Notes under the pieces: model-generated
Told to the model about the DNA's origin: nothing
What the model saw: only the letters and a program-made list of their open reading frames with translations
Database searches by the model: none
Translations under genes and position numbers: made by a program
Part shown: in pieces, positions 10,074 through 20,540 of the stretch
Layout: each line of letters starts with the position of its first letter
Numbering within the stretch: position 1 is the first letter of the stretch
From: Vesta saturnalis
Taxonomy: Eukaryota > Arthropoda > Insecta > Coleoptera > Lampyridae
Assembly (NCBI GenBank): GCA_036346205.1
Contig: JARFJB010001278.1
Coordinates: 6,226,001-6,290,000 of the forward strand
DNA: 64,000 bases
Reading direction: 5' to 3'

Positions 10074-11249
10074 TCAACTGCTGCTGTACACTGAAGCTTG
10101 TGTTGTAGAGCTGCTCCTTTTATCAGCTGAAATCCACGACACATTCCGATGTTTGTCGATCTCAATCACGTTGTCGAATTCGGCGTATACCAAACAGCTA
10201 ACGGTTTCCGTGAGAGCTTCTTCAAAGCCAACTTCCAGCCGAAGGGATCCGTTTCTAACTAAATTCCAGTGCATTTGCAGACAAGTCAGGAGTTAGGTCA
10301 AAGGCCATTAAACAGTAGCCCTTGGGGTGATCGCTTCTCGATATATCGTTGCCCTCATTCAAAAAATGGTTACCCGTACCGGAGAATAAGGTGTGATACG
10401 CCCTTGCATATAAATCATTAGCTATAAAGTCTGGTTGTAAGGCTTTCGAAGGAATTTGTTGGCGTCGATATATAACGACATGTAGTTAATATTGTTGTGA
10501 TGAAAATTGAACGGGTTTGAGGGGTAATCACCATTGAAGGCTTTATTAGTCACAAAACCTACGATACATCGTTTAGGTAACTGCTCCAGGAAGACATTAT
10601 CCAATGATTTTCGCTGTATGCCCATAGGTATAGATAACACTTTTACGTCTGTCCTTGTGACAGGATATTTTGCTGCAGTTGTTTCTAAGGCTTTAGCGTG
10701 AGCAATTAGAATGGTTGGATTGATTCGCATACGTCTCACTAGTAAACTAGCATCCATAATTCGCGTCCTGTAATTTGAACCTTGTGCGGTCATTAGACAA
10801 AACGTATCTCTTGATCGTACAAATTTGGCCTTTAACTCAACACCACTTATAAGAAACTTTTCTTAATTAAACAAGTCGGAGTGCACATTACCAATGATCT
10901 CAGTTTGTTTGCTGGTGGTTGCAAGTACTTGACGTTTGGAGAAGCCATTATTTGCGTGGGTCAACGTATTCATCTGTCCGGCTGTGTCATTATGCCATGA
11001 GGTACAACCTAGATGTGAGTTCTTGGCCTCCTTTCAATTGTTTACCGATGCTACAATATCTGCGTCAGTAAACGGCGTATCATCTTGCTTTAGAACTTTA
11101 GCTGTGATGTACAACATGGTCTGACTTAAATCTATGTAATTGTTCCCATTTCCCGGCACTACAAATTCTATTGGGGCGTCACCACTAAGAGCTGATAAGG
11201 GCTTGTAAAATATCACCACTCTCGATACTTGTGCATGTAAAAAAGCCAT
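10074..11249 (-). pseudogene. Polinton/Maverick major capsid protein relic
   Basis: Starts at ATG 11249 with MAFLHAQVSRVVIFYKPL, then IEFVVPGNGNNYIDLSQTML. After a frameshift near 11035 it continues as SHLGCTSWHN and FLISGVELKAKF; a long open block (10793-10422) has YRTRIMDASLLVRRMRINPT, DVKVLSIPMG and PSNPFNFHHNNINYMSLYID. The last block (10274-10074) contains LRLEVGFEEALTETVSCLVY and AEFDNVIEIDKHR. This is the double jelly-roll major capsid of insect Polintons, often annotated F54H12.2-like. At least three frame changes make it a pseudogene. It follows the minor capsid gene on the same strand. Confidence 0.82.
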
Positions 11250-11530
11250 TGTCTTGGAAATATATTGTCGTAAGTAGTTTTCTTCTTCGACTTATTAGCA
11301 ACAGCAACAGACTGGCTATTATCGGTCAGACGTCCTCTTTTATAGCCGGAACCCTCCATCATTTTATCGATTTTCTTGGCGGCTTTACGCTTAAGATTTA
11401 TACCCGCTTCATCAAATCTGTCTTGAAACGACTCCTTAATAGGTCGATCCTCTATGACATCACCAAGAATATTGGTACCCGCCCTTAGAGCTTCTTTTCC
11501 AATAGCTTTTGCACCGGACTTAAAATAACG
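11213..11530 (-). pseudogene. Polinton minor capsid/core-like protein, 3' part
   Basis: Upstream of the major capsid on the minus strand one open frame reads KSGAKAIGKEALRAGTNILG, then RKAAKKIDKMMEGSGYKRGR and a Lys/Arg-rich tail, stopping at 11213. The pattern GAKAxGxEALRxGxNILGD followed by GSGYKR and a basic tail is what insect Polintons carry just before the major capsid. MEGSG fits the adenoviral protease consensus (M/I/L)XGX-G, so it may be a substrate of the neighbouring protease. The stop lies 37 nt inside the major capsid frame, in a different phase. The 5' part is lost where dispersed repeat A begins (about 11530). Confidence 0.65.
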
Positions 11531-11645
11531 GTATTATACTTCTAAAAAAGCGATAGTGAAAAAAAAGTCGATTGCCTAACTTCTGTACCTACATATGTAT
11601 ATGTAGGTTGGAAGGTAATAATTCAATCGGCTAAATAAGAAGTTG
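11530..11645 (+). repeat. Dispersed repeat family A, 3' block only
   Basis: AGCGATAGTGAAAAAAAAGT followed by CTACATATGTATATGTAGGT and TGGAAGG matches 50411-50478 and, more weakly, 6185-6250. The inner piece CTACATATGTATATGTAG is a perfect small palindrome. Confidence 0.6.
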
Positions 11646-12724
11646 TACTAATGGAAATACGTGTCTCACAGACACTGACAAAAACTATGCACAATTCGAA
11701 ATAGGTGTCTGCTGGACACTGTGTACTACAAACAAATGTCCATTACTTGCAGAAAATTAATGAGCTCTGCCGGTTATTATCACTATACTGTAGAAAGATA
11801 GTAGGAGTAGGCATACCTTGGAGGTGGGGAGTTCATTGCTATTGGATGCAATGTAGAACAAATTTAAATATAGTAGGTGTCTAACAGAGGGTTACAATCC
11901 TAGAGGCGAAATGGCGCGCGATTCGTAATTAGGAATCTATTTAGATATCTAATCTAGGTTGATTTGTTGCCAAGGTTTTGCTTCAAATTATGTTCCAAGG
12001 GATTAAAATTTACTTGTAATACCTAGAGACTAAAAGGAATACTTCAATCCATATCAACAGGGACTTAAACAATAGCTATATTTAATTTCAGAATGAAAAA
12101 AATATATATTAAATAAGTTATTATCAAATTCCTTTCGTCTAATTACAGGTTTTCGAAAAGTCATTAATAATAATGAGGTAATAATATTACTAAACACTTG
12201 ATATCATTCCTAAATTTAATAAACTTGATATTCTAATTTATCACAGAAAATAAGTTACATTATTTTTGTAAATTTGAGTTATGTTTCATAAATGTGTTTC
12301 CGTTTGCCTTTTTTCCTAGATTTTTTTCTTAGATTCCTTTTCATAATACTTATTCAATAAACCATATTCAATTATGTTAGCTATTTTCAAGATTAATAAT
12401 TGTAATAAAAATAAGATGAGTTTACAATGTGATGTCATAAAAACCTGCCTTGCGTTCTTAAGTATCTAAGAATAAAGGATTCAATCATATTTCATGTTCT
12501 TTTTGTCGATTTTTGTTTGGTAACAACAGAATCTCATTAACTCTTGCATTTCGGTGCAGTTTACGGTTATTTTTTTACTGAATTGAAGCGTAATATATTT
12601 TGAGAAGCAAAAACGGTTCAGATAAAATTTAAGGTGGATCAACGCGATCAACACGATTCAAAAACAAAAATGCAGCAAATAATAGTTCTATAAGATTCAA
12701 CTGAAACTGCTCATACTTGTTAAT
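11646..12724. other. Stretch without recognised gene
   Basis: AT-rich, no long frame, no terminal repeat that I can pair. A short stretch near 11650-11760 repeats ACACTG/GTGTCT-type words but forms no clear array. Confidence 0.5.
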
Positions 12725-13790
12725 CTCCTTCACTATCATATGATCGATCCGTTAAGTACAAAGTAGAATTATGATCAACAATACCATAAAATTTTATTAC
12801 ATAATCTTCCTTCATCGTTATCCCTTCCACGACGTAAACCAAATTTTTACGAAATGCAACGTCCGGCGTAAGAAGCATTCTCGGAACTTCTTGCGTGATG
12901 TTAAAGGAAAAAAAAAAGTGTAAACAGCGTTCCTTTGCATGAAGTCATTGCGGTTTTTTCAATTTATTACATTTAGGGTTAAGGTTCGATCTCTGACGCT
13001 TAATGTCCATTAAAAAAAAAGCGTGTGATAAAGATACATTATAATACGAAAATTCAAATGTTCTTCAAGGTCGTTAAAATCTAGTCAGAATGTCGTTTAA
13101 TTAGTACTTTACTGACCAAAAGAGCAACACCCCATTACAGAATGCTATTGTTTTAATGTCCTTCGTCTTGGCCTGCTTTAACGTGTTTATTAAGATCATT
13201 ATAAAGCGAATCGCGATATACAATGACTTGGGTGCGTTTCCCTCATTTTTTATCTTTGTGTCATTTTTGTTTACTACCAAAATTTCTTTGAATCATTAGT
13301 ATCTGGAACTCACGAACATCTTTTTCGTCCGGCTTTATTTTTTTTATGTAACTAACTGTCCGTGATGATTGTAATTAGTAAAAAATTTCATACAAATTAT
13401 TCAAGATTCCAGCTGTGTTAATAACTTGGTTGACAAATATTTAAACAAACACCTATAAGGTATATTTTATGATGATTTTTATAAAATCTAAACATCCGAT
13501 TATACAAGAACGAAAGGTAATACAAGTTTTACATATATAAGCATGATGTTTTGCTAAAAAGTACCTTAAGTCATTAGAAACAATAACAATACGGGGTTAA
13601 TAGTATGGTGGACGATAAAATTAATAAAATAATAACAAATTGCTTTATAAATACAAACAAAAATGTTTATATCAATTTAAAAGAAGCGTGCACTAACATA
13701 TCATACAACATTTGAAGAAAGAGTAAGATGTTTGATGGAAATATTGGAACTGTCAAATATCAAAGTAGAGTAGACAACAAAGACAGGTAA
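12725..13790 (+). repeat. Composite repeat unit alpha, copy 1
   Basis: Starts near ATACCATAAAATTTTATTAC and includes GCAACGTCCGGCGTAAGAAG, AGCAACACCCCATTACAGAA and TCTTTTTCGTCCGGCTTTAT. Equivalent sequence occurs at 15200-15915, 16625-17345 and 30060-31000. Each copy leads, in the same direction, into a GGATAYG array through AACAGGATGCGTCTA or a variant. No coding frame is conserved between copies, so I regard it as a non-coding mobile or satellite-like unit. Confidence 0.7.
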
Positions 13791-13794
13791 CAGG

Positions 13795-13995
13795 ATGCGT
13801 CTATGCTATTCGCATAACAAGATATGAGATAAGATAATGCGATATGAGGTTATGGGATAAGGGATACGAAATATGGGATACGGGATATAGGATCTGGGAT
13901 ACAAAATATGGGTTACAAGATAGGGGGGCGAATATGGCATATAGGATTAGGAATATTGAATATGGGTACAGGATACGGGATCCGTGATATGTAAT
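13795..13995 (+). repeat. GGATAYG heptamer array 1
   Basis: Degenerate tandem array of a 7-bp unit with consensus GGATAYG (for example ATGGGATACGGGATATAGGA near 13875). It is flanked by unit alpha on the left and unit beta on the right. Confidence 0.75.
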
Positions 13996-14925
13996 ACTGT
14001 GTGACTTGCGTAACTTGTATTTCGCTGTTTTAGTACACATTCACAATTTGTTTAGTAAATTGTGTGCAGTTGTACATAATAATTTACCCTTAGTAAAATC
14101 CCTATGTTACTAGGGGTATAAATAATATAAACTCATCGTTATGTATCTTTATTTTCTTATTTCTACATTGAAATTAACGTAATGTGATTATATATAATTA
14201 TATAAATTTCAAAGAAATTATGACATCTAATGGTAGCATTAGAATCTCATATTTAAACTCCATTACATACTACCGGCACACCTTTGGTTTTCATGTCACC
14301 CATTAGACACATCGAAACAGGTTAATCTACAATAACATTTATATCACCTGGTTATCAAGGCAAACAATTTATGATAACTAATTATATAAACCAATCTACT
14401 GCCTGTTTGCACAAGTGGAAATTTTGTAGCTATTATGATGAACAAAGTGATTTCAATTAAACTATTTAGTTGTATTAGTTGTATAGTTATCTACAATGTT
14501 GAGAAGCGATTACATGAACCAATTTTAGCTATCAAATTTACTTACTTCTATATTTTCTAATTTATACACGTTGTATATAATAATTGTTGACCATTATTAA
14601 CTTATTTGATCTGCCAATTTACGTTGACAAAATATGTCGGTGACTCTTGCAACTGTCCGTTGATGTCTCAACGTCGGTTAAAATTAGTTATAAAGGACTT
14701 TAATGTAAATTCTATTTTATTTGTATTTATCTTTCCTTGAGGGTAGACACTGGGTGCCACGAGCATTTATTTTCCTTATTTATTAATTTGAAATACAGAC
14801 AGTTTAACATAAAGATCGGTTTGTTTAACGAAAATGTACTAGCATTTTATCCCGAAACTAACTTCGTTAGCTGCTGGGTTATACTTTCTACATTTTGCTG
14901 GATTAAAGTCACCCAATAGCAATCG
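13996..14925 (+). repeat. Composite repeat unit beta, copy 1
   Basis: Runs from CGTAACTTGTATTTCGCTGT to the CACGAGCATTTATTTTCC region. It aligns in order with 17630-18770: shared pieces include TTTACCCTTAGTAAAA, AACTCATCGTTATGTATCTT and GATTTCAATTAAACTATTTA. No gene. Confidence 0.65.
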
Positions 14926-14934
14926 TTCTGCGGT

Positions 14935-15200
14935 ATTGTATATTGAATACGGAATACGGAGCATGATGTATCGGATATGGAAAAGTGGTATGGTATAAGA
15001 TATATGTGATACAGAATACAGGATATGTCACACAGGATATAGGATACGTTATGTGGGATTCGAGATAAGAGGTACGGGGTATGGGTTACTAGATAGAGGG
15101 TATAGAATGGGCCATGAGGTACGGGATATAGATTAGGGAATATGGGAATAAGGGATGTGCCATACTGGATATGGGATGCGGAACAAAGGATCCGGGTAAC
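14935..15200 (+). repeat. GGATAYG heptamer array 2
   Basis: About 265 bp of degenerate GGATAYG units, for example AGGATATGTCACACAGGATA at 15021. Ends in GGGTAACAGGAAACAAAATG, the junction also seen at 16626. Confidence 0.75.
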
Positions 15201-15915
15201 AGGAAACAAAATGTGCAATTCAGAATTGGATACCTTTATACCTTCTTCAGATTTAACTAAAGATCTGGTCGGAATGTTGCTTAATTAGTGCGTTTCTGTC
15301 CAAAAGAGCATCACCCCATTACAGATTGTTATTGTTTTAATGTCCTTCGCCCTGACCTGCTTTAACGTCCTTGTTAAGATGATTCTCGTAAAGGTAAATC
15401 GTGACATTATACAGTGACTTAGGTGTGTTTCCCTCATTTTTTACTACCAGGATTTGTTTAAATCCTTAGTATCTGAAACATATGAATAACTTTTTCGTCC
15501 GGCTTTATTTTTTAAATGTAACTAACTGTCCATGGTGATTGTAATTAGTGAAAATTCATACAAATTATTCAAGATACCATTTGTGTTAATAACTTGGTTG
15601 ACAAATATTTAAACAAAAAACTATGAAGTATGTTTTATGGTGAATTTTTATAAAATCTAAACATCGGATTATACAAAAACGAAAGGTAATAATACAAGTT
15701 TTACAAATATAACCACGATGTTTTGTTATTAAAGTATTTTTAGTCGTTAGAAACAATAACAGTACGGAGATCAGAGCTTAAATTAATAGAATAATAAATC
15801 ACTTTATAAATACAAACACAAATATGTCAATTTAAACATTTGAAGGAAGAATATAGAATATAGAAACATAGGAACCATTAAAGATCAAAATAGACTAGAC
15901 AGCCAAAGCAAGTAA
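15201..15915 (+). repeat. Composite repeat unit alpha, copy 2
   Basis: Matches copy 1 from AGAGCATCACCCCATTACAG onward; the 5' 300 bp of copy 1 is replaced by GCAATTCAGAATTGGATACC. Distance to the next copy is about 1.43 kb, so copies 2 and 3 form a tandem pair including the array. Confidence 0.7.
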
Positions 15916-16635
15916 CAGGATGCGTCTACGATCTCCGTATAACAAGATACGAAATATGAGTTGTAGGACGAGATACGAGGTTACGGGGTAAGGGATATGG
16001 GATACGAAATATGAGATGCGGAATATAACAACCGAGATATATTATAATTATGTGGGATATGGCATACAAAATACGTGATACGGGATATAGGACCTGGAAT
16101 ACAAGATATGAGGTTCAAGATATAGGATGCGGGATGTGAAGGACGGATATCGGATATGGGATACGTGATAGGGAATACGGAACATGGGATAAAGAATACG
16201 GAACATGGGATAAAGTACACGGAATATGGGTACAAGATAAGGAATTCGGGATATGTAATACGGGAGGTGGGATACAGCACATAGGGTACCGGATGTGTGC
16301 TACGGAATATGGGATACGAGACATGGGATACAGGATATGGGGTACAGAATATTGAATACGAGGTATGATGTATTGGGTATGGAAAAGGGGGTATGGTATA
16401 AGACATATAGGATACAGCATATGAAATACGGGATATAGAGCATGAGATACGGGATATGACACACTAGATATAGGATTCGTTATGTGGTATTCGAGATAGA
16501 AGGTACTAGATATGAAATATTAGATAAGGGATATAGGATGTAGCCATGAGGTACGTGATACAGGTTACGGAATACGAGATGCACAATAGAGATAAAGGAT
16601 GAGGGATACGGAACAAAGGATACGGGTTACAGGAA
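15916..16635 (+). repeat. GGATAYG heptamer array 3, the longest
   Basis: About 720 bp, roughly 100 degenerate 7-bp units. Both strands stay free of stop codons over long stretches because the consensus has none in any phase; the minus strand gives a heptapeptide-like periodicity (YPISHIP, YPVSRIP). I do not consider the resulting 115-141 codon frames to be genes. Confidence 0.8.
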
Positions 16636-17345
16636 ACAAAATGCGCAATTCAGAATTGGACACATCTATACATACTTGAGATTTAACTAGAGATCCGGTC
16701 GGAATGCAGATTAATTAGTGCTTTTCTGACCAAAAGAGCAACACCCCATTACAGAATGTTATTGTTTTGATGTCCTTCACCCTGGCCTGCTTTAACGTCC
16801 CTGTTAAGATCATTCTCGTAAGGCGAATCGCGATATTATACAGTGACTTGGTACGTTCCCGGAAATTAAGCTGTTTCACTTTTATTTCAATCATAGTATC
16901 TCAAACATACGAACAACTTTTTCGTCAGGCTTTATTCTTTAAACAAAACTAACTGTTCATGATGATTGTAATTAGTAAAATCTCACACAGATTATTCAAG
17001 ATACTATTTGTGTTAATAACTTGGATGACAAATATTTAAACAAATAACTATGAATTATACTTTATTGTGAATTTTTATAAAATCTCAAACATCGGATTAT
17101 ACAAGAACGAAAGGTAATAATAGTTTTGTAAGCCTGAAGTTTGGTTAAAAAAAGTATCTTTAGTTATTAGAACCAACAACAGTACGGAGAGCGGAGCTAA
17201 AATTAACAGAATAATAAATTACTTTATAAATACAAACGCAAATATTTATATCAATTTCAACATTTGAAGAAAGAGTAAGATGTTGGATAGAAACATAGGA
17301 ACTAATGAAGGTCAAAGTAGACTAGACAACAAAGGCAAGTAACAG
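16636..17345 (+). repeat. Composite repeat unit alpha, copy 3
   Basis: Aligned with copy 2 throughout: GCAATTCAGAATTGGACACA at the start, AGCAACACCCCATTACAGAA in the middle, AACAGGATGCATCTACGATA at the end. Small indels only. Confidence 0.7.
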
Positions 17346-17625
17346 GATGCATCTACGATATCCGTATAACAAGATACGAGATATGAGATGTAGGATGCGA
17401 TAGTAGGTTACGGGATAAGGGATATGGGATACGAAATATGAGATGCGGAATATAAGATCCGGGATATATTATAATATGGGATACAAAGTATGGGGTACAG
17501 GCTATTGGATGCGGGATATAGGGGGCGGATATGAGATACCGGATATTTTATACGGGATATGAAACACAGGATGTGGGATAAAGGATACCGAATATTGGTA
17601 CAAGGCATGGGATCCGAGATATGCA
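17346..17625 (+). repeat. GGATAYG heptamer array 4
   Basis: About 280 bp of degenerate units, for example ATAAGGGATATGGGATACGA at 17414. Followed by unit beta. Confidence 0.75.
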
Positions 17626-18770
17626 ACACAGTGACGTGCGTAATTTGAATGTCGCTATTTTAGTCCACATTCAGTTTGTTTAGTAAATTTTGTGTAATAT
17701 ACATAATAATTTACCCTTAGTAAAACTCCTATGTTACGTCATTGACTCTTGCCTATCATTCTTATTGTGTGTTCTCTAATTAAATTGTAATTTTCTATTT
17801 TAAGGGTATGCATAATTATTTAACTCATCGTTATGTATCTTTATTTTCTTATTTCTACACTGAGATTAACATAATGACATAATTATTTAAATGTAATAAA
17901 AGTTTATAAAATCTAGTGGTAGAATCAGAATCTAATATATAATATAACCTCTTTCAAAAAAGAATTGAAAAATACGTGCACTGGAATCCTGTTTAATTTT
18001 GAAGTATATTAAGTAAGGGCTACTGTATACCTATATCAACGAGTTAAATATAGGAAATAAGGTCTTTCATACCAACATATGTGTTCGATGTGGTAAGTGA
18101 ATTAGTTTTGCACATTTCTTTAATTACACATCAGCGTTACAGCTGGAATCGCGTTAGGACCTTTATATTACTACTACTTTTTCTTTTTTGAACTTTTCTG
18201 TACCAGTTATGTACTACTGATGATATCAATATTATGGTTATGTCCGAAAAATTATCTCTACGGTTCTCGCTGAAATTATTTGGTCACTTTTTTCAAGATC
18301 ACTTACTCTAAACGTAAACTTCGTTATCTACACACTAGTAGCTATTGTGTAGTTGTTGTGTTGAACATAGTGATTTCAATTGAACTATTTAGTTGTATCA
18401 GTTGTACGTTTATCTACAATGTTGAGAATCAATTAAATGAACTAATTCTATCTATAACATTTATTTACTTGTATATGCTCGAATTTATATACGTGTGTAA
18501 CTTGTATATAATAACTGTTAATTACAGTTTACTTATCTGATCTGTCAATTTACATTGACAAAATATATTGTAACGCTGATCTTATAACAGTCTGTTGGTG
18601 TCTCAGCGTCAGTTCATTATTAGCTATAATGAACTTTAATATAAATTCTGTTTTATCTGTATGTATCTTTCCTTTACGGTAGATACCTTGTGCTACGAGC
18701 ATTTATCTTTATTTAATATTAACTTAAAATACAAAGAGTTTCACATTAACATCATTTTAATAGTGCTCAA
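17626..18770 (+). repeat. Composite repeat unit beta, copy 2
   Basis: Homologous to 13996-14925 with an extra inserted stretch around 17950-18350. Shared end: GCTACGAGCATTTATCTTTA against GCCACGAGCATTTATTTTCC. Confidence 0.65.
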
Positions 18771-19480
18771 AGATCTACGTTGCTTTTAGAGCTACTCATA
18801 ATTATTGCGAGTAAACAATAATGTTTACAAATAACTAATTATTTTGATGTGTCACTGCTTTATGCAGAATTAAGACTTCTGTAAACTCATGTTTGATGTT
18901 TCGTTTTCTAAATTAATATTCGTGGTAAAATTTGTCTCATTGAATAAAATAATAATTTGGGTAACGTAAGATTTGGTTCCTTTTTTGTATATTTATCAAA
19001 GAAACGAATTTTTAATTGTTGAATACTTAATTTCTTGTTTTGATTCATTTGTGTCTTTATATGCACTATGTTCATATTTCTATGCTCACCCTTGGTATAC
19101 CGGTTATTGCAAGACAGAGCAACGTTCAAATGTGGAATGTTTTGCAAAATACAATGCTCGCAACAAATCTCATTTCAAATTCGTCCTGACTTCCTTCGAT
19201 TTTGAAATATTACGAAAAAACTAAAATTTGCCCATTTTAATTTTCTTCAGTAACTCAATAACGCCTTATCCAACCGCTTTTGATCTTTCACATTGTTGAG
19301 ACATCTTTTACGACAAATTCCTTGCCGTTAACAGAAACCCCCGATTTTCATTTGTTCTCAAGTTACCATCGCTATCTTTTGGTGGCTATTTTTAGTTTTT
19401 GATGAGTTAGATAGTCCTCGAGAACAACTTTTCAATGAGGTACAACATGTCTCAAAAAACACCCATTAAAACTGTAAATT
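18771..19480. other. Stretch without recognised gene
   Basis: No conserved frame. Two short frames on opposite strands overlap around 18973-19224 and show no family motif. Confidence 0.45.
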
Positions 19481-19585
19481 GAGTACAGCACATAGGATAC
19501 GGGATATGTGATACGGAATATGTGATACGAGACATGGGATATAGGATGTGTGGTACGGAATATGAAATACAAGGAATAATATATG
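19480..19585 (+). repeat. Short GGATAYG array 5
   Basis: About 15 degenerate units (GGATACGGGATATGTGATAC at 19495), directly upstream of the Penelope-like 3' region. Confidence 0.65.
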
Positions 19586-19689
19586 GAATCTTATCAAATC
19601 TATGTAGCAGTATCGCCACAGACATGTCAATAAGCATGAACAAAGCGGGTAAAAAACTACAAGCTTTTAGGTAGTACAATTCGAGTAAC

Positions 19690-20540
19690 AAGGAGTACAA
19701 GCCGAAAGTTACAGACCTGAAGATGACAGATGTGACTCTGTCGAAACGTCGTCGAGGAAAAACATTCTTATAGAGACTAAAAGTAATACGTGGTCCAACA
19801 CCCGAGAAACCAAGGAGAAATATAGCAGCCGCGGTAAACTAAAACAACCATACTGCATAAAATGCAGTTCTACGTTTCCCCTTTGTCAAGATGAAATTAG
19901 AAATTGTATAAATATGAAACAAGGTAACTATTTCAAAAACTAATTCCAACGAACGGGTTCTGCTTCGTGTTAAAAGTTCGAGATATGATGTGGAATTTTC
20001 AGTTGTATTAGAATTAGGGACCGCAGTGTTAGGAGCATAATGATTTACTTTAAATTTCGAATAAACTCCTTTAATTATCTTTTTCAAAATGTGAGGTATG
20101 CTAGAGCTGTCGTCACGTTTATTAAGCGCATGAGGCTTCTTTTCAATTTAGGTTGCTTCTCTAACAATCCGTTCATGTAGAGAGGTGCTAGTAAACGAAT
20201 ATGGTTTGTATTAATGTCCAGTGTCCAAACAGTGACTCGCTAAAGATGACGAAGGATTATGGTGTGTAATTGCCAATTTCTGTTCATCAGCTCTTGTAGA
20301 TAATTTTCTGTTAGTTTGGCCTATGTATGTTCTTGTACAGTTGTTACATAGAATTTCATATACTCCTTGTTCTCATTCGGGATTTTGTCTTTTCGTTTTC
20401 TTAAAAGTTGATATAAGGTGAAATATGGTTTAAACACGAGTCTAAAGTCTTTTTCTGGCTAAACTACAAACGTGTCATCAATATAACGGTACCAACATTC
20501 AGGCTTGAATTTTGCAGAGTTTAAAGAGTTAGTTTCAAGG
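19690..20540 (-). pseudogene. Penelope-like element relic (reverse transcriptase end plus GIY-YIG domain)
   Basis: On the minus strand, 20516-20462 reads KPECWYRYIDDTFVV, the palm motif C of Penelope-type reverse transcriptase, then a stop. The sequence jumps to the GIY-YIG endonuclease: YEIPCNNCTRTYIGQTNRKL at about 20360-20300, followed by HNPSSSLASHCLDTGH and a C-terminal ERIVREATNLIEKKPHALNK (to about 20100). This domain order, RT then GIY-YIG, is specific to Penelope-like elements. Most of the RT between motif C and the nuclease is deleted and several frame changes occur. The 5' end stops at about 20541, where an RTE LINE begins on the other strand. The region 19690-20090 is likely 3' or terminal-repeat sequence. 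Confidence 0.82.
19712..19756 (+). ncRNA. Possible hammerhead-like ribozyme motif
   Basis: CTGAAGA (19717-19723), a 6-bp stem GACAGA/TCTGTC (19725-19730 with 19737-19742), then GAAAC (19743-19747) and GTC (19748-19750), with GAC/GTC able to start the outer stem. This fits the core CUGANGA - stem II - GAAA - NUH, except for one extra T before stem II. Hammerhead motifs are known in Penelope-like elements. Against it: it lies on the strand opposite to the RT relic. Confidence 0.3.

Noticed and set aside
11231..11488. 85-codon plus-strand frame
   Set aside because: It is the complement of the Polinton minor capsid frame, which has clear family motifs.
15981..16462. Two overlapping minus-strand frames (115 and 141 codons) rich in Tyr, Pro, Ser, Ile
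   Set aside because: They follow the 7-bp satellite in two different phases and give the same heptapeptide, which marks them as array translation.
13795..17625. Telomeric repeat identity for GGATAYG
   Set aside because: Insect telomeres are usually TTAGG-type; the unit is degenerate, interstitial and tied to specific flanks.
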